A stretch of DNA of 64,000 nucleotides. It comes from Clostridiales bacterium. Lineage in GTDB: Bacteria > Bacillota > Clostridia > Lachnospirales > Lachnospiraceae. The stretch spans positions 1 through 64,000 of the forward strand of contig JAJQIK010000018.1 in the NCBI GenBank assembly GCA_021199255.1, given 5' to 3'. This document shows positions 54,664 to 63,665 of the stretch, one piece after another; position 1 is the first letter of the stretch, and every line of letters starts with the position of its first letter. Under the pieces are notes generated by a model that was not told the origin of the DNA, made no database searches, and saw nothing but the letters and a program-made list of their open reading frames with translations. Made by a program: the position numbers and the translations under genes.

Positions 54664-55980
54664 TTAAGCAAGCAGCCAGTCGTAAAGGCAAATGGATTTG
54701 ATGCCATCATAAGATACATCCATTCCTGTATTCATGGAAAGGACTATCTTTTCATAATTATCATTGATTTTTTGTAATGGTGCTAATTCCCTCTTTCGAA
54801 CATCTTCATGGTTCATAGACTCCGTTACTTGAATATATATCTTATCATCCGGTTTTGTTGCAATAAAGTCCACCTCTAAATGATCAACCTTACCAATAGA
54901 AACATCATAGCCTCTTCGAAGCAGTTCGAAATACACTACATTTTCCAGTGCATGACCACTGTCACGGTTTCTGAATCCGAGCAGATAATTTCTGAGACCA
55001 ATGTCAACAATATAGTATTTTCCAAGAGTCCGCAAATATTCTTTTCCTTTGATATCAAATCTCTTGATGTCATAGAAAAAGTATGCTTCAAGTAATGCAT
55101 TAACATATGCCTGCACCGTATGAGCACTTGGTACCCCTTTTCGTTTCCCATCTTCAAGCAGCCCTTCGTTCACAAGAATGTTCCCGATGGAAGAAATTGA
55201 AATATTGCTACCGATATTGTCCGCAAGAAACATAACTATTTTTTTCAAAAGAACAGGGTCTGTAATTCTTTTCTGCCCTCTGCGGTTTTCTCGTTCCAAT
55301 ATATCTCTCATGATTACGGTTGAATAAATACCCTCAAGCAATACCAATGCCTTTTCCTGATTCAAACCCACATCGGCAATCCCCGGCATTCCTCCGAAAC
55401 GCATATAGGCTTCAAAGACATCTCGAATTTCATAATGCTCTCCGTTTTTATCAAATGCCTGTTTACGCATGCCGCCTAAAGCACTTTCCGTTTCCTTTAT
55501 TTCAAAGTCATGGAAATACAAAAATTCGTCAAAGGACAAGGGCAACATCTTTATCTCTACGCATCTGCCGGACAGATAAGTCGCATATTCAGAAGAAAGC
55601 ATATAGGCATTAGAACCCGTAACATAAATATCACAGTTAAAATCAACACGGAATGAATTGATTGCATCTTCCCAATTTGGTACACGCTGCACTTCATCAA
55701 AGAACAGATACATTCTTTTATTTGATATAACCCGTTCCTTCACATACTCATAGAACGTGTCACTATTCATATTTTTGAATGCGTGAGACTCAAAATTCAT
55801 CTCCACAATCTGGTCATCTACAATTCCATCTTCTTTCAGATGGACAACCATCAGTTTCAAAAGACTGGATTTCCCGCATCTGCGAATTCCTGTAACAACC
55901 TTGACAGGCTCAGTATCCTGAAATGCTATCATCTTATTCAAATATAAATCTCGTTTTTTGAGTTCATGTGTATCAATCAT
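54664..55980 (-). CDS. AAA ATPase with DUF4143 domain
   Basis: 438 residues from ATG 55980 (GAGGAGG upstream). Walker A VVTGIRRCGKSSLLKL (residues ~28-43), Walker B MYLFFDEVQRV, SGR sensor region YATYLSGRCVEIKMLPLSFD EF, then a C-terminal DUF4143 nuclease-like domain (NVVYFELLRRGYDVSIGKVD HLEVDFIATKPD). Widespread in gut Firmicutes and often multi-copy; possibly a defence or stress-related ATPase. Complete. Confidence 0.9.
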   Translation of the reverse strand: MIDTHELKKRDLYLNKMIAFQDTEPVKVVTGIRRCGKSSLLKLMVVHLKEDGIVDDQIVEMNFESHAFKNMNSDTFYEYVKERVISNKRMYLFFDEVQRVPNWEDAINSFRVDFNCDIYVTGSNAYMLSSEYATYLSGRCVEIKMLPLSFDEFLYFHDFEIKETESALGGMRKQAFDKNGEHYEIRDVFEAYMRFGGMPGIADVGLNQEKALVLLEGIYSTVIMRDILERENRRGQKRITDPVLLKKIVMFLADNIGSNISISSIGNILVNEGLLEDGKRKGVPSAHTVQAYVNALLEAYFFYDIKRFDIKGKEYLRTLGKYYIVDIGLRNYLLGFRNRDSGHALENVVYFELLRRGYDVSIGKVDHLEVDFIATKPDDKIYIQVTESMNHEDVRKRELAPLQKINDNYEKIVLSMNTGMDVSYDGIKSICLYDWLLA

Positions 55981-56212
55981 CTGATATTCCTCCTCATAAT
56001 AGGAATATAGCACAAACTTTTATAAAAATAAAGTTTTTGCACTCAAATGCAGAAACTTTTAATATTAAACAATTTTTGCAGTGTTTTACCTTCTTATCTC
56101 AAGTCAGTATTGTTTCTCTTCCTTTGGGGAACATTTTTGTGAATATATAAGTAGAAATGTTCCCCAATCATATAAACTCAAGATATAGTATGTTCGAATC
56201 TAACAGTTATAT

Positions 56213-56476
56213 TCAAATGAAAAGTATGCCACGTTCATCATAAACGCTGGCAGCACTGACATTCCCACACCGGATGGCACGGTCAAGCACCATAATGGTT
56301 GCAACCACACCATCTATCTTTTCTGTTGATTTTTCCTTATCTGCTTTAATGTTTCCTGCAGGGTCGGTTCGGATAAAAATGTTATCCATCATCCACTGAA
56401 GAACCGGATGTCCCCCATGCGCAATTTTCTGCTCCAGGGTTAATTCATCAGTTCTTTGGTAGAAGGTTCCGTCCAA
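56213..56476 (-). pseudogene. terminase large subunit, C-terminal fragment
   Basis: EQKIAHGGHPVLQWMMDNIF IRTDPAGNIKADKEKSTEKI DGVVATIMVLDRAIRCGN is the end of a phage TerL nuclease domain of a type different from the copy at 37949-39646. Only 87 residues remain. Evidence of an older, unrelated prophage at this locus. Confidence 0.75.
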
Positions 56477-56480
56477 CCTT

Positions 56481-56765
56481 CTATAAATACTTTTTAAATG
56501 CTTTCTTTACTTTAAGACAAACATCCATCGCCCAATCAAACTGTAAATTCCACTCGTCCTGAGCATCCAAATTTACTGATTTTTCTATAACAATGCGACT
56601 CGCCTTCTTTTCTGGCAGTTCTCGCCAATCAAACTTCAATCCTGCAATGGTTGCGAAATCCTTGGGACGAAAATCATTGGCACAAGAACCAGGGTTCATA
56701 ATTGAAATACGATTGGAATAAATATCTATTTCATGCTGTACGGAGAAATCATATCGAGCATACCA
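56481..56765 (-). pseudogene. DUF4268-type C-terminal fragment
   Basis: The frame is open from about 56765 and reads ARYDFSVQHEIDIYSNRISI, then AGLKFDWRELPEKKASRIVI EKSVNLDAQDEWNLQFDWAM, the C-terminal half of DUF4268 proteins. No N-terminal part. Its first ~110 bp are repeated at 58330-58445. Confidence 0.65.
56655..56765. repeat. ~108-bp direct repeat, copy 1
   Basis: About 93% identical to 58330-58445; the two copies flank the Fic gene. Derived from the DUF4268-type gene. Confidence 0.8.
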
Positions 56766-56809
56766 AATTATAGACTCTACAAATAAACCATAATTTATTT
56801 CTTCATTAC

Positions 56810-57700
56810 CTAATACTCGATCCTAAAGTAATCCATGTACGCTTTGTACTTATCCTGCGCAGTCAAACAGGTATCTCTCAAATAGCCCCTCTCATTATTC
56901 CACTCTTTTAATCCCCTGTAATAAAACAGCTTCAAATCTTCATCAATAATGAACGGAACTATATCATATTTCAAGCATTCCTTAAACATGATCAATCTGC
57001 CGACACGACCATTACCATCCTGAAAAGGATGGATTCGCTCAAACTTTACATGAAAGTCTAGAATATCTTCAAATGTTTTTTCTACTTTTGAATTATATTC
57101 CCCCAGCAGCACTTTCATTTTACCAGCAACTTCTTCCGGCAGTGCGGTCTCCATACCGCCAACTTCATTTGGTAGTCTCTTATAATCTCCTACTGCAAAC
57201 CAGTCTTTTCTGGAATCACTTGTTCCATTTTTCAAAATCAGATGGATTTCCTTTATCAGCTTCTCTGTCAAGGCTGCTTTTGCACGATCAATAATCATAT
57301 CAATGCAGCGAAAATGATTGGCTGTCTCAATCACATCATCTACATTCAGTACTTCATTCTCCACACCAATTGTGTTCGTTTCAAAAATGTACCTGGTCTG
57401 ATCATAGGTCAACCGGCTGCCTTCTATGTGATTGGAATTGTAGGTCAGCTCAATCTGGGTCTTGTGATAGATTCCCTCAGAATATTTACTTGTTTTCTGT
57501 TCCCGCAAAATATCCAGCAAAGTACTCGGCTGTACCTTTTTCTTATTCGTACGTTCCGGTTTTTTTGAATTTTCTGGGATATTCCATGTTTTGCCGGTAA
57601 GAAATGCGCCCTGAACTCTTCCCTGGGCACAGTAATTGCGTACACTTCGTTCCGATATATTCCATATTTTTGCTATTTCCGCAACTGATAGATAACGCAT
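56810..57700 (-). CDS. Fic-domain AMPylase with N-terminal HTH
   Basis: 296 residues from ATG 57700 (GGAGGAA upstream). N-terminal excisionase-like HTH (LSVAEIAKIWNISERSVRNY), an inhibitory helix motif SNHIEG (about residue 90), and the Fic motif HPFQDGNGR (about residue 227). The autoinhibited form is encoded in the same chain, so it needs activation. Transfers AMP or another nucleotide to target proteins. No separate antitoxin gene is adjacent. Promoter not clear. Confidence 0.9.
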   Translation of the reverse strand: MRYLSVAEIAKIWNISERSVRNYCAQGRVQGAFLTGKTWNIPENSKKPERTNKKKVQPSTLLDILREQKTSKYSEGIYHKTQIELTYNSNHIEGSRLTYDQTRYIFETNTIGVENEVLNVDDVIETANHFRCIDMIIDRAKAALTEKLIKEIHLILKNGTSDSRKDWFAVGDYKRLPNEVGGMETALPEEVAGKMKVLLGEYNSKVEKTFEDILDFHVKFERIHPFQDGNGRVGRLIMFKECLKYDIVPFIIDEDLKLFYYRGLKEWNNERGYLRDTCLTAQDKYKAYMDYFRIEY

Positions 57701-58329
57701 CTGATTCCTCCGCTGATAAGCACTCAAAAACTATAATCTTCCATGAGATATTATATCACATTATCGGCAAAGAATCCATTTGTTTTTCTTTTATATTTCC
57801 ATTATTTTGCCGTTATCGGTATAATCTAGGCGACTTAATTTAGTCATTCATAAAGATTTTAACGAAATTAAATCTCTTTCAGCAGCTCCACTCCCATTTG
57901 CAACATATTTCTCCTCATAACAACTTTCCTTCTGTTACTTTGCGAGAATTTATGTTATTTTATCATATTTATTCATTGTATCTATTTAAGGTCAGATTTG
58001 CACATGCACTATTTTATATATTGCAGGTCTCCATTTCTCAGCATTTGGAATCTTCCATATTTGCAGAAAAGATTCATCCAATCTGTGTTTCAAATCATGG
58101 CCATCTTCTGATTTCAAATTCTTTGCGAAATAAGTTGGTTACGAAGGATAGTATAAAAAATCACACTGATGTGCTGATTTTTCACAATCCTCTGAAAGTG
58201 GATTTGGCTATTTGTTTCTGAGCGAAAGCAAATAGCCCCTGATGGCAGAAGAGAAACCACTTTCGTGGATTTCTCTTCGCCCCGTCGCTAACGCTTCGGA
58301 ATGGAGATTAGAATGTAAATCTCTGGCTG
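57701..58329. other. gene-poor region after the Fic promoter
   Basis: AT-rich. A plus-strand frame at 57898-58221 has no binding site and unlikely composition. GGCTATTTG/CAAATAGCC (about 58208-58240) and GAGAAA..CCAC/GTGG..TTTCTC (58249-58274) form strong hairpins, one possibly a terminator. I see no gene. Confidence 0.5.
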
Positions 58330-58445
58330 CGAAATCCTGGGGACGAAAATCATTGGCACAAGAATCAGGGTTCATAATTGACATAAAATTGGAATAAATA
58401 TCTATTTCATGCTGTACGGAGAAATCATATCGAGCATTGGCCACA
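58330..58445 (-). pseudogene. second decayed DUF4268-type fragment (direct repeat copy 2)
   Basis: Encodes ARYDFSVQHEIDIYSNFMSI MNPDSCANDFRP like 56655-56765, then loses phase with the family. With copy 1 it brackets the Fic gene, pointing to a duplication or homologous-recombination event. Confidence 0.6.
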
Positions 58446-58491
58446 GATGGCTATAGATGTCTGAAAAACAGCATAGCGCTGGTTTCAGCAG

Positions 58492-58842
58492 CTATCCCTC
58501 ACTTGCTATGTCCTGATTTTTCAGGTTGTTTCCCCATACGGCAAGCTCCGTAAGAATCGGAATCAGAGAACGAACGGAATCTGTGATTTCATATTCCACA
58601 CGAATCGGTACTTCCATGTATTCCGTTCTTTTTACAAGACCATCATCCTCAAGTTCTTTTAGAGACTTGGCAAGCATCGTATTAGAAATGCTCCCCATTT
58701 TTCGTTTGATGTCATTGTATCTGGTTGCGCCGTCATTAAACAGGGAACATAAAATAGACATTTTCCATCTTCCACCTATCGCATTCATCGCTCTCTGTAA
58801 AGGACACCCCACGGTACAGGGACAGATATGCTCATTCGCCAT
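58492..58842 (-). CDS. HxlR-family regulator
   Basis: 116 residues: CPCTVGCPLQRAMNAIGGRW KMSILCSLFNDGATRYNDIK RKMGSISNTMLAKSLKELED DGLVKR, a winged helix with the N-terminal Cys (CPCTVGCP) typical of redox- or metal-sensing HxlR proteins. Divergent from the cation-exporter operon; a palindrome in that operon's promoter is its probable site. Confidence 0.88.
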   Translation of the reverse strand: MANEHICPCTVGCPLQRAMNAIGGRWKMSILCSLFNDGATRYNDIKRKMGSISNTMLAKSLKELEDDGLVKRTEYMEVPIRVEYEITDSVRSLIPILTELAVWGNNLKNQDIASEG

Positions 58843-58899
58843 TGCGTTTTTCCTCCCTTAGATAAGTTTTTTAGTACCTGCTCCTTAAAAACTGCGTAG

Positions 58900-58928
58900 T
58901 TGACATGGGTATCTCCCATGTCTATAAT
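58900..58928 (+). promoter_or_regulatory. exporter operon promoter with HxlR-type operator
   Basis: TTGACA (58900-58905), 17-bp spacer, TATAAT (58923-58928). The spacer contains the perfect dyad GACATGGG-TATCT-CCCATGTC (58902-58922). A ~150-nt leader follows, in which CCTTTACG (about 59009) can pair with CGTAAAGG (about 59061) just before the start codon. Confidence 0.85.
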
Positions 58929-59087
58929 CGTATTATATCAGGTAGCAATTTAAGAGTAAATCCTTTTTTTGTATTAGATTTTGAAAAGGTGTCCTCTATC
59001 TGTAGTCCTTTACGTTTCGCCGTTTATTCCCTGTAAAAAGGTTGAATCAACACTCTCATCGTAAAGGGCTAAAAGGGAAGTGAAACG

Positions 59088-60203
59088 ATGACGGACAGTA
59101 GAAATAAAACGATTGCCAAAACCAGCATGATAGGCGTTGCAGTGAATGTACTGCTTTTTATGCTGAAAATCATTGTGGGCACACTGAGCAATTCTATCGC
59201 GATTATACTGGATGCTGTCAACAACCTGTCGGACGCGGCCTCCAGCGTGATTACTTTGGTCGGCGCCAAACTCGCAGGCAAAGAGCCGGACAAAAAGCAC
59301 CCATTTGGTCACGGAAGGATTGAATATTTCAGTGCTTTGATTATATCCCTGATTGTTTTATACGCCGGTGCGACCTCGCTTGAAGAATCATTAAGCGGTA
59401 TTTTTCATCCTGAAACCCCGAGCTACACCACAATTTCATTGATTATAATTGCAATTGCCGTTGTAGTGAAAATAGCACTCGGAAAATATTTTGTGGCCGC
59501 AGGCAAACGTGCAGACTCCAATTCCCTCGTTAATTTAGGGAAGGAGGCCACACTGGACTCGGTGATTTCTTTCAGTACATTGGCGGCAGCCGTTATTTTC
59601 CTCTGCACCGACATCTCTTTGGAAGCTTACCTTGGTGCCATTATTTCACTCATTATTATCAAATCCGGCTGCGATATGATGCGTGAAACACTGTCGCGTC
59701 TGCTCGGAGAACGGATGGATACGGATATGGCAAAAGCCATCGGAAAAACGATTATGGAATTTCCAATGGTACACGGCGTTTACGATTTGGTGCTTCACGA
59801 CTACGGTCCTGATTCGTATCAAGGCTCCGTCCATATTGAAGTGCCGGATACCTGCAGGGCAAATGAACTTGATAATCTCATACGCTCCATCACAATTGCC
59901 GTGTACGAAAAACACCATATTCTTTTGACGGCTGTGGGCGTTTATTCCATCAATACAATTGATGAAGAGATAATCCATATCCGAGAGGAAATCAACAGCC
60001 TGGCACTAAGCTATGATTACATCACACAAATGCACGGATTTTATCTGGACAGGGACCATAAGACCATCCGTCTCGATTTGGTGGTCAGCTTTGATGCCAG
60101 GAACCGGCGTTCGGTTTTTGACGAAGTGCAGGCAGCCATACAGCAAAAATTCCCCGACTATGAGATCAACATGGCAATGGACGCCGATTTTATTTCATCC
60201 TAA
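59088..60203 (+). CDS. cation diffusion facilitator (metal exporter)
   Basis: 371 residues. Six membrane helices in the first ~200 residues, with ILDAVNNLSDAASSVITLVG (helix II, metal site) and KKHPFGHGRIEYFSALIISL (DxxHP-type loop), VNLGKEATLDSVISFSTLAA (helix V site), then a cytoplasmic dimerisation domain. Exports Zn, Mn, Co or Fe; the adjacent DtxR-like regulator suggests Mn or Fe. Driven by the HxlR-controlled promoter. Confidence 0.9.
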   Translation: MTDSRNKTIAKTSMIGVAVNVLLFMLKIIVGTLSNSIAIILDAVNNLSDAASSVITLVGAKLAGKEPDKKHPFGHGRIEYFSALIISLIVLYAGATSLEESLSGIFHPETPSYTTISLIIIAIAVVVKIALGKYFVAAGKRADSNSLVNLGKEATLDSVISFSTLAAAVIFLCTDISLEAYLGAIISLIIIKSGCDMMRETLSRLLGERMDTDMAKAIGKTIMEFPMVHGVYDLVLHDYGPDSYQGSVHIEVPDTCRANELDNLIRSITIAVYEKHHILLTAVGVYSINTIDEEIIHIREEINSLALSYDYITQMHGFYLDRDHKTIRLDLVVSFDARNRRSVFDEVQAAIQQKFPDYEINMAMDADFISS

Positions 60204-60221
60204 TGCAAGAAGGAAGAAGCT

Positions 60222-60599
60222 ATGTATTCCCGTAAAACCAACGAATCGGAAGAAGATTATTTGGAGAGTATTCTCCTGATCACGCAGAAAAAAGGATGTT
60301 GCCGCAGTGTGGATGTTGCGAACGAACTTGAAGTGTCAAAGGCAAGCGTCAGCGTTGCCATGTCCAAGCTCCGGAGCGGCGGCTACTTGTATATGGATGA
60401 TGACCATACGCTCCATCTAACAAGGCTTGGCAAACAAACGGCACAGAAGGTTTATGACAGGCACCTGACACTAAAAGAGATGCTTGAAAAAATAGGAGTC
60501 GCCTCTGAATTGGCAGATCAGGAAGCCTGTCGGATGGAACACGTCATCAGTGACGACTCGATTTCAAAGCTAAAACTGGCAATCCAAAATAAAGTATAA
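60222..60599 (+). CDS. DtxR/MntR-type metal regulator
   Basis: 125 residues: ESEEDYLESILLITQKKGCC RSVDVANELEVSKASVSVAM SKLRSGGYL is the winged helix, then HLTLKEMLEKIGVASELADQ EACRMEHVISDDSI with the Cys/Glu/His metal ligands of the MntR site. No SH3-like domain, as in MntR. Follows the exporter by 18 bases. Confidence 0.88.
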   Translation: MYSRKTNESEEDYLESILLITQKKGCCRSVDVANELEVSKASVSVAMSKLRSGGYLYMDDDHTLHLTRLGKQTAQKVYDRHLTLKEMLEKIGVASELADQEACRMEHVISDDSISKLKLAIQNKV

Positions 60600-60612
60600 A
60601 GGAGTAAAGATT

Positions 60613-61029
60613 ATGAATATTCAAGTTAGGTATTATTCCCGTGGCGGCAACACAAAAAAGCTGGCAGAAGTAATTGCAAAAACAATCGGCTGCAAAGCCG
60701 AGCAGATTCCTACGCCGGTAGATGGCAGCGTTGACATTCTGTTCTTAGGAGCGTCCGTATACTGGGGCGGCATCAGTTCCGAAGTGAAAGACTATATCCA
60801 GACGCTGGACAAGGGCAACATTGGCAAGGTCGTTGTGTTCTCCACCTCTGCTCTGGCGGAACGTGCGTTTCCACAAATCCAGAAGAAGCTCCAGGACAAG
60901 GGCATCCCGGTTGACACCAGAAACTTCTACTGTCGCGGGGAGTTCACAGCACTCCATAAAGGCCACCCGAATCAGGATGACCTGGAAACTGCAAAGAAGT
61001 TTGCAAAGAAAATAATGGAAAGGAAGTAA
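60613..61029 (+). CDS. flavodoxin
   Basis: 138 residues: YYSRGGNTKKLAEVIAKTIG is the FMN phosphate loop, then DILFLGASVYWGGISSEVKD and VVVFSTSALAERAFPQI. Likely electron donor for the radical SAM enzyme encoded next. Confidence 0.88.
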   Translation: MNIQVRYYSRGGNTKKLAEVIAKTIGCKAEQIPTPVDGSVDILFLGASVYWGGISSEVKDYIQTLDKGNIGKVVVFSTSALAERAFPQIQKKLQDKGIPVDTRNFYCRGEFTALHKGHPNQDDLETAKKFAKKIMERK

Positions 61030-61035
61030 GGCGGT

Positions 61036-62133
61036 ATGGCTGAGAAGGAATTTAATCTTGGAGAATACATGACAGGCGGTGTAGAAAGCATCGTCAAAGG
61101 CGCCCTTAGAGCCACTTTGAAAGATCCAAAGGAAAGCGCTTTTATGGCACGTTATGCACTGGCAAGCCGAGAGTCTTCCAAAAGACGTGCCGAGCTGGAA
61201 AAACAAGGGGAACATATCCCTCCATTTCTGATTGCCAGCATTACCAGTAGCTGTAATCTGCACTGTGCAGGCTGCTATGCAAGGGAGAACCATATCTGCT
61301 CAGATGAAAAAGCATATAACCAGCTTTCCGCAGAGGAATGGGATGCTATTTTCAGAGAAGCGAAAGACTTGGGAATAGGTTTTATCCTTCTTGCAGGCGG
61401 AGAGCCTATGATGCGCAGAGACATTCTGGAGAAGGCGGCAAAAATTCCTGAAATCCTTTTTCCTGTTTTCACCAACGGAACCCTGTTGAATGACAGCTAT
61501 ATACAGCTTTTTGACAAGTCTCGTAATCTGATTCCCGTTTTCAGCATTGAAGGTGATGAAAAGAAAACGGATGAACGTCGGGGAGCCGGAATCTACCAGA
61601 GCCTGATTTGTGCAATGGACAAAATTAAAAATAATCATCTGATTTTCGGCGCATCGGTTACAGTTACGACTTCTAACCTGAACGAAGTAGTTTCTGACAA
61701 TTTTATTTCCGTTCTTCAGGAACGGGGCTGCAAGGTTGTGATTTATGTGGAGTTCGTGCCGGTTACCGAAGACAGCGCCGAATTGGCGCCGCAGGATGCT
61801 GAAAGAGACTTCTTGAAAAACAAGCTCATGGAACTACGGGAGCAGTATCCTGAAATGCTGTTTATTTCTTTCCCTGGCGATGAAAAAAGCTCCGGCGGAT
61901 GCCTTGCTGCGGGAAGAGGGTTCTTCCACATTAATTCTCACGGCGGCGCAGAACCATGTCCGTTCTCTCCTTATTCTGACATTAATGTCAGGGATACCTC
62001 TGTCAGAGAAGCGTTGCACTCCAAGCTGTTTACAGCACTACAGGACGGAGATATATTGATGGAGGATCACGCCGGGGGATGCGTTCTCTTTGAGCGAAAA
62101 GACCAAGTAGAAACACTTCTTGCTAACGATTAA
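61036..62133 (+). CDS. radical SAM protein with SPASM-like C-terminus
   Basis: 365 residues. SSCNLHCAGCYA gives the CxxxCxxC 4Fe-4S site (Cys ~74, 78, 81), GFILLAGGEPMMRRDILEKA the SAM-binding GGE motif, and the C-terminal CLAAGRGFFHINSHGGAEPC PF resembles SPASM auxiliary-cluster segments. No peptide substrate gene is visible; substrate unknown. Last gene of the operon, followed by a GCCTG/CAGGC hairpin at 62151-62174. Confidence 0.85.
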   Translation: MAEKEFNLGEYMTGGVESIVKGALRATLKDPKESAFMARYALASRESSKRRAELEKQGEHIPPFLIASITSSCNLHCAGCYARENHICSDEKAYNQLSAEEWDAIFREAKDLGIGFILLAGGEPMMRRDILEKAAKIPEILFPVFTNGTLLNDSYIQLFDKSRNLIPVFSIEGDEKKTDERRGAGIYQSLICAMDKIKNNHLIFGASVTVTTSNLNEVVSDNFISVLQERGCKVVIYVEFVPVTEDSAELAPQDAERDFLKNKLMELREQYPEMLFISFPGDEKSSGGCLAAGRGFFHINSHGGAEPCPFSPYSDINVRDTSVREALHSKLFTALQDGDILMEDHAGGCVLFERKDQVETLLAND

Positions 62134-62204
62134 ATATAACATTCATAATGCCTGCTGGGGATTGATTTCCCTGACAGGCGTTCTTGCGCTTACGAATATT
62201 TTTG

Positions 62205-62441
62205 CCGTCCACCGATTCCCCTGCCTTCAATCTTCAAAACACCTTTTTATCCATAGCTTTCAACAACTGTGTTGTCTTTGATTTCCCAAACGGGACATCC
62301 CTCACTTTGCTCGGTCAATTCAGATCTTTCTCAAAAACCGGAGGTACAATCTCAATTGTATTTTCTGATACTGCAAATCCCGGTTGTTTCACTTCTTCCC
62401 CTGTAATTCCGGCCGGCAGCCCTCCGGGAAAAATAAATAGA
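62205..62441 (-). pseudogene. decayed copy of an AlbA_2-type regulator 3' end
   Basis: Nucleotide similarity to 52660-53060 of the complete regulator, with large deletions, frameshifts and stops. Blocks for the C-terminal RGRGxKY, KGVLKI, FGKSKTTQLL and GGLPAGI parts can be traced in the same order. Not functional. Confidence 0.7.
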
Positions 62442-62543
62442 GTATGAAATATTACACTTTCAAAACCGACAATGCATCGCATCACTTTTTAAATGACTTT
62501 GCTTAAATCATCACATCATTTTTTACTTTATAAGTGCCTTTGG

Positions 62544-62993
62544 TTACTTCACATTTTCGTCTCTATATATCATTTTCTTTTCAATAAGAGGACTGATAAT
62601 CCCTTTCAATTTCTCAATCAACTCCACATCTGCCGGCAGCCATTCCACAGAATCCAGCTCTTCCCTGCCCAGCCACCTCGCGTCCTGATGCTCTTTAAGC
62701 ACCAGATTCCCAGATATAATCTCAGCCCAAAAGCACTTCAGGGATAAATGAAAGTCTGGATAATCATATTCAATGGTATCGACTAACCCGCCGACCGCAA
62801 TCTCTGTATCCAGTTCTTCCATAATTTCTCTTTTCAGCGCTTCCTGCGGCGTTTCGCCTTCTTCAATTTTGCCGCCCGGAAATTCCCATCCGCCTTTAAA
62901 CTCTCCATAGCCCCTCTGGGTTGCAAAGATAACAGGCTCTCCTCTTTCATTTACTGCCCTGATAATCGCCGCAGCTACACGGATTGTTTTCAT
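62544..62993 (-). CDS. Nudix hydrolase (MutT-like)
   Basis: 149 residues from ATG 62993: MKTIRVAAAIIRAVNERGEP, Nudix box GGKIEEGETPQEALKREIME EL, ending with a charged tail. The WEFPGGKIEEGE core and length fit 8-oxo-dGTP or NTP pyrophosphatase activity. A frame to 63080 adds an unlikely leader overlapping the NADAR gene. Confidence 0.9.
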   Translation of the reverse strand: MKTIRVAAAIIRAVNERGEPVIFATQRGYGEFKGGWEFPGGKIEEGETPQEALKREIMEELDTEIAVGGLVDTIEYDYPDFHLSLKCFWAEIISGNLVLKEHQDARWLGREELDSVEWLPADVELIEKLKGIISPLIEKKMIYRDENVK

Positions 62994-63037
62994 ACCACGC
63001 TGTCTCCCTCTTTCGGATATTCTTCCGCAATCTTCTA

Positions 63038-63541
63038 TCACAGTTCTCCACGCCGAATCTGTTCCCGTATTTTCATCCACAGCTTCCCCATGCGGTTTTC
63101 ACCATCACGGTTCAATCCCCAGCCCCAATAGGTATCCTTAGGGGAATCCTCCACAATAAAATAGTCCTCCGTCTTTAGCAACATTTCCCGTACATAAGGG
63201 TGCTGCTTTACTTTTTCAATCAGCAGCTCTTCCATGACTTCGACCTTTTTACTATCCCAATCTGTTCTTTTTCTTTCCTTATTTGCAAGAGAAATTTGTT
63301 TGGCCTCATAGGGCGACCTTGCCTGTCGGATTTGCGCCACCACATCCTCAGCCACGTCTTTGAAGGCGCTTGCCTGATACGCCTCCTCCACGGTAGGGTA
63401 TACCCAGCCGTCATATTCAATTTTAAAAGCGCTGTAATTGTCCAGACAATAAAATTCCCTTGGGAAAAATCCAATCGCTTCATTGACGCCTTCTGCCAGC
63501 CAGGGGTCTCTGTAATCCTGCATTTTTAAATTAATCTTCAT
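63038..63541 (-). CDS. NADAR (YbiA-like) protein
   Basis: 167 residues from ATG 63541 (GAGG 6 bases upstream). IGFFPREFYCLDNYSAFKIE YDGWVYPTVEEAYQASAFKD and KTEDYFIVEDSPKDTYWGWG are the NADAR signature with its conserved Trp/Gly residues. Family members are N-glycosidases acting on riboflavin intermediates or ADP-ribose. Next to a Nudix gene, fitting nucleotide salvage. Confidence 0.88.
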   Translation of the reverse strand: MKINLKMQDYRDPWLAEGVNEAIGFFPREFYCLDNYSAFKIEYDGWVYPTVEEAYQASAFKDVAEDVVAQIRQARSPYEAKQISLANKERKRTDWDSKKVEVMEELLIEKVKQHPYVREMLLKTEDYFIVEDSPKDTYWGWGLNRDGENRMGKLWMKIREQIRRGEL

Positions 63542-63665
63542 CACAATCCTCATTTCTAAGCGGTCTGCCGCAAACACCGCAAACAGCCGCATCATTTTCC
63601 ATCTAATCCTTTCCCTTCATGTCTCACCCCACCTGCAATCAGCAAACAGTGCCCTGTCTTAGGGC

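Noticed and set aside
57898..58221. 107-residue plus-strand ORF.
   Set aside because: No ribosome binding site, unusual composition, and no recognisable domain in a decayed region.
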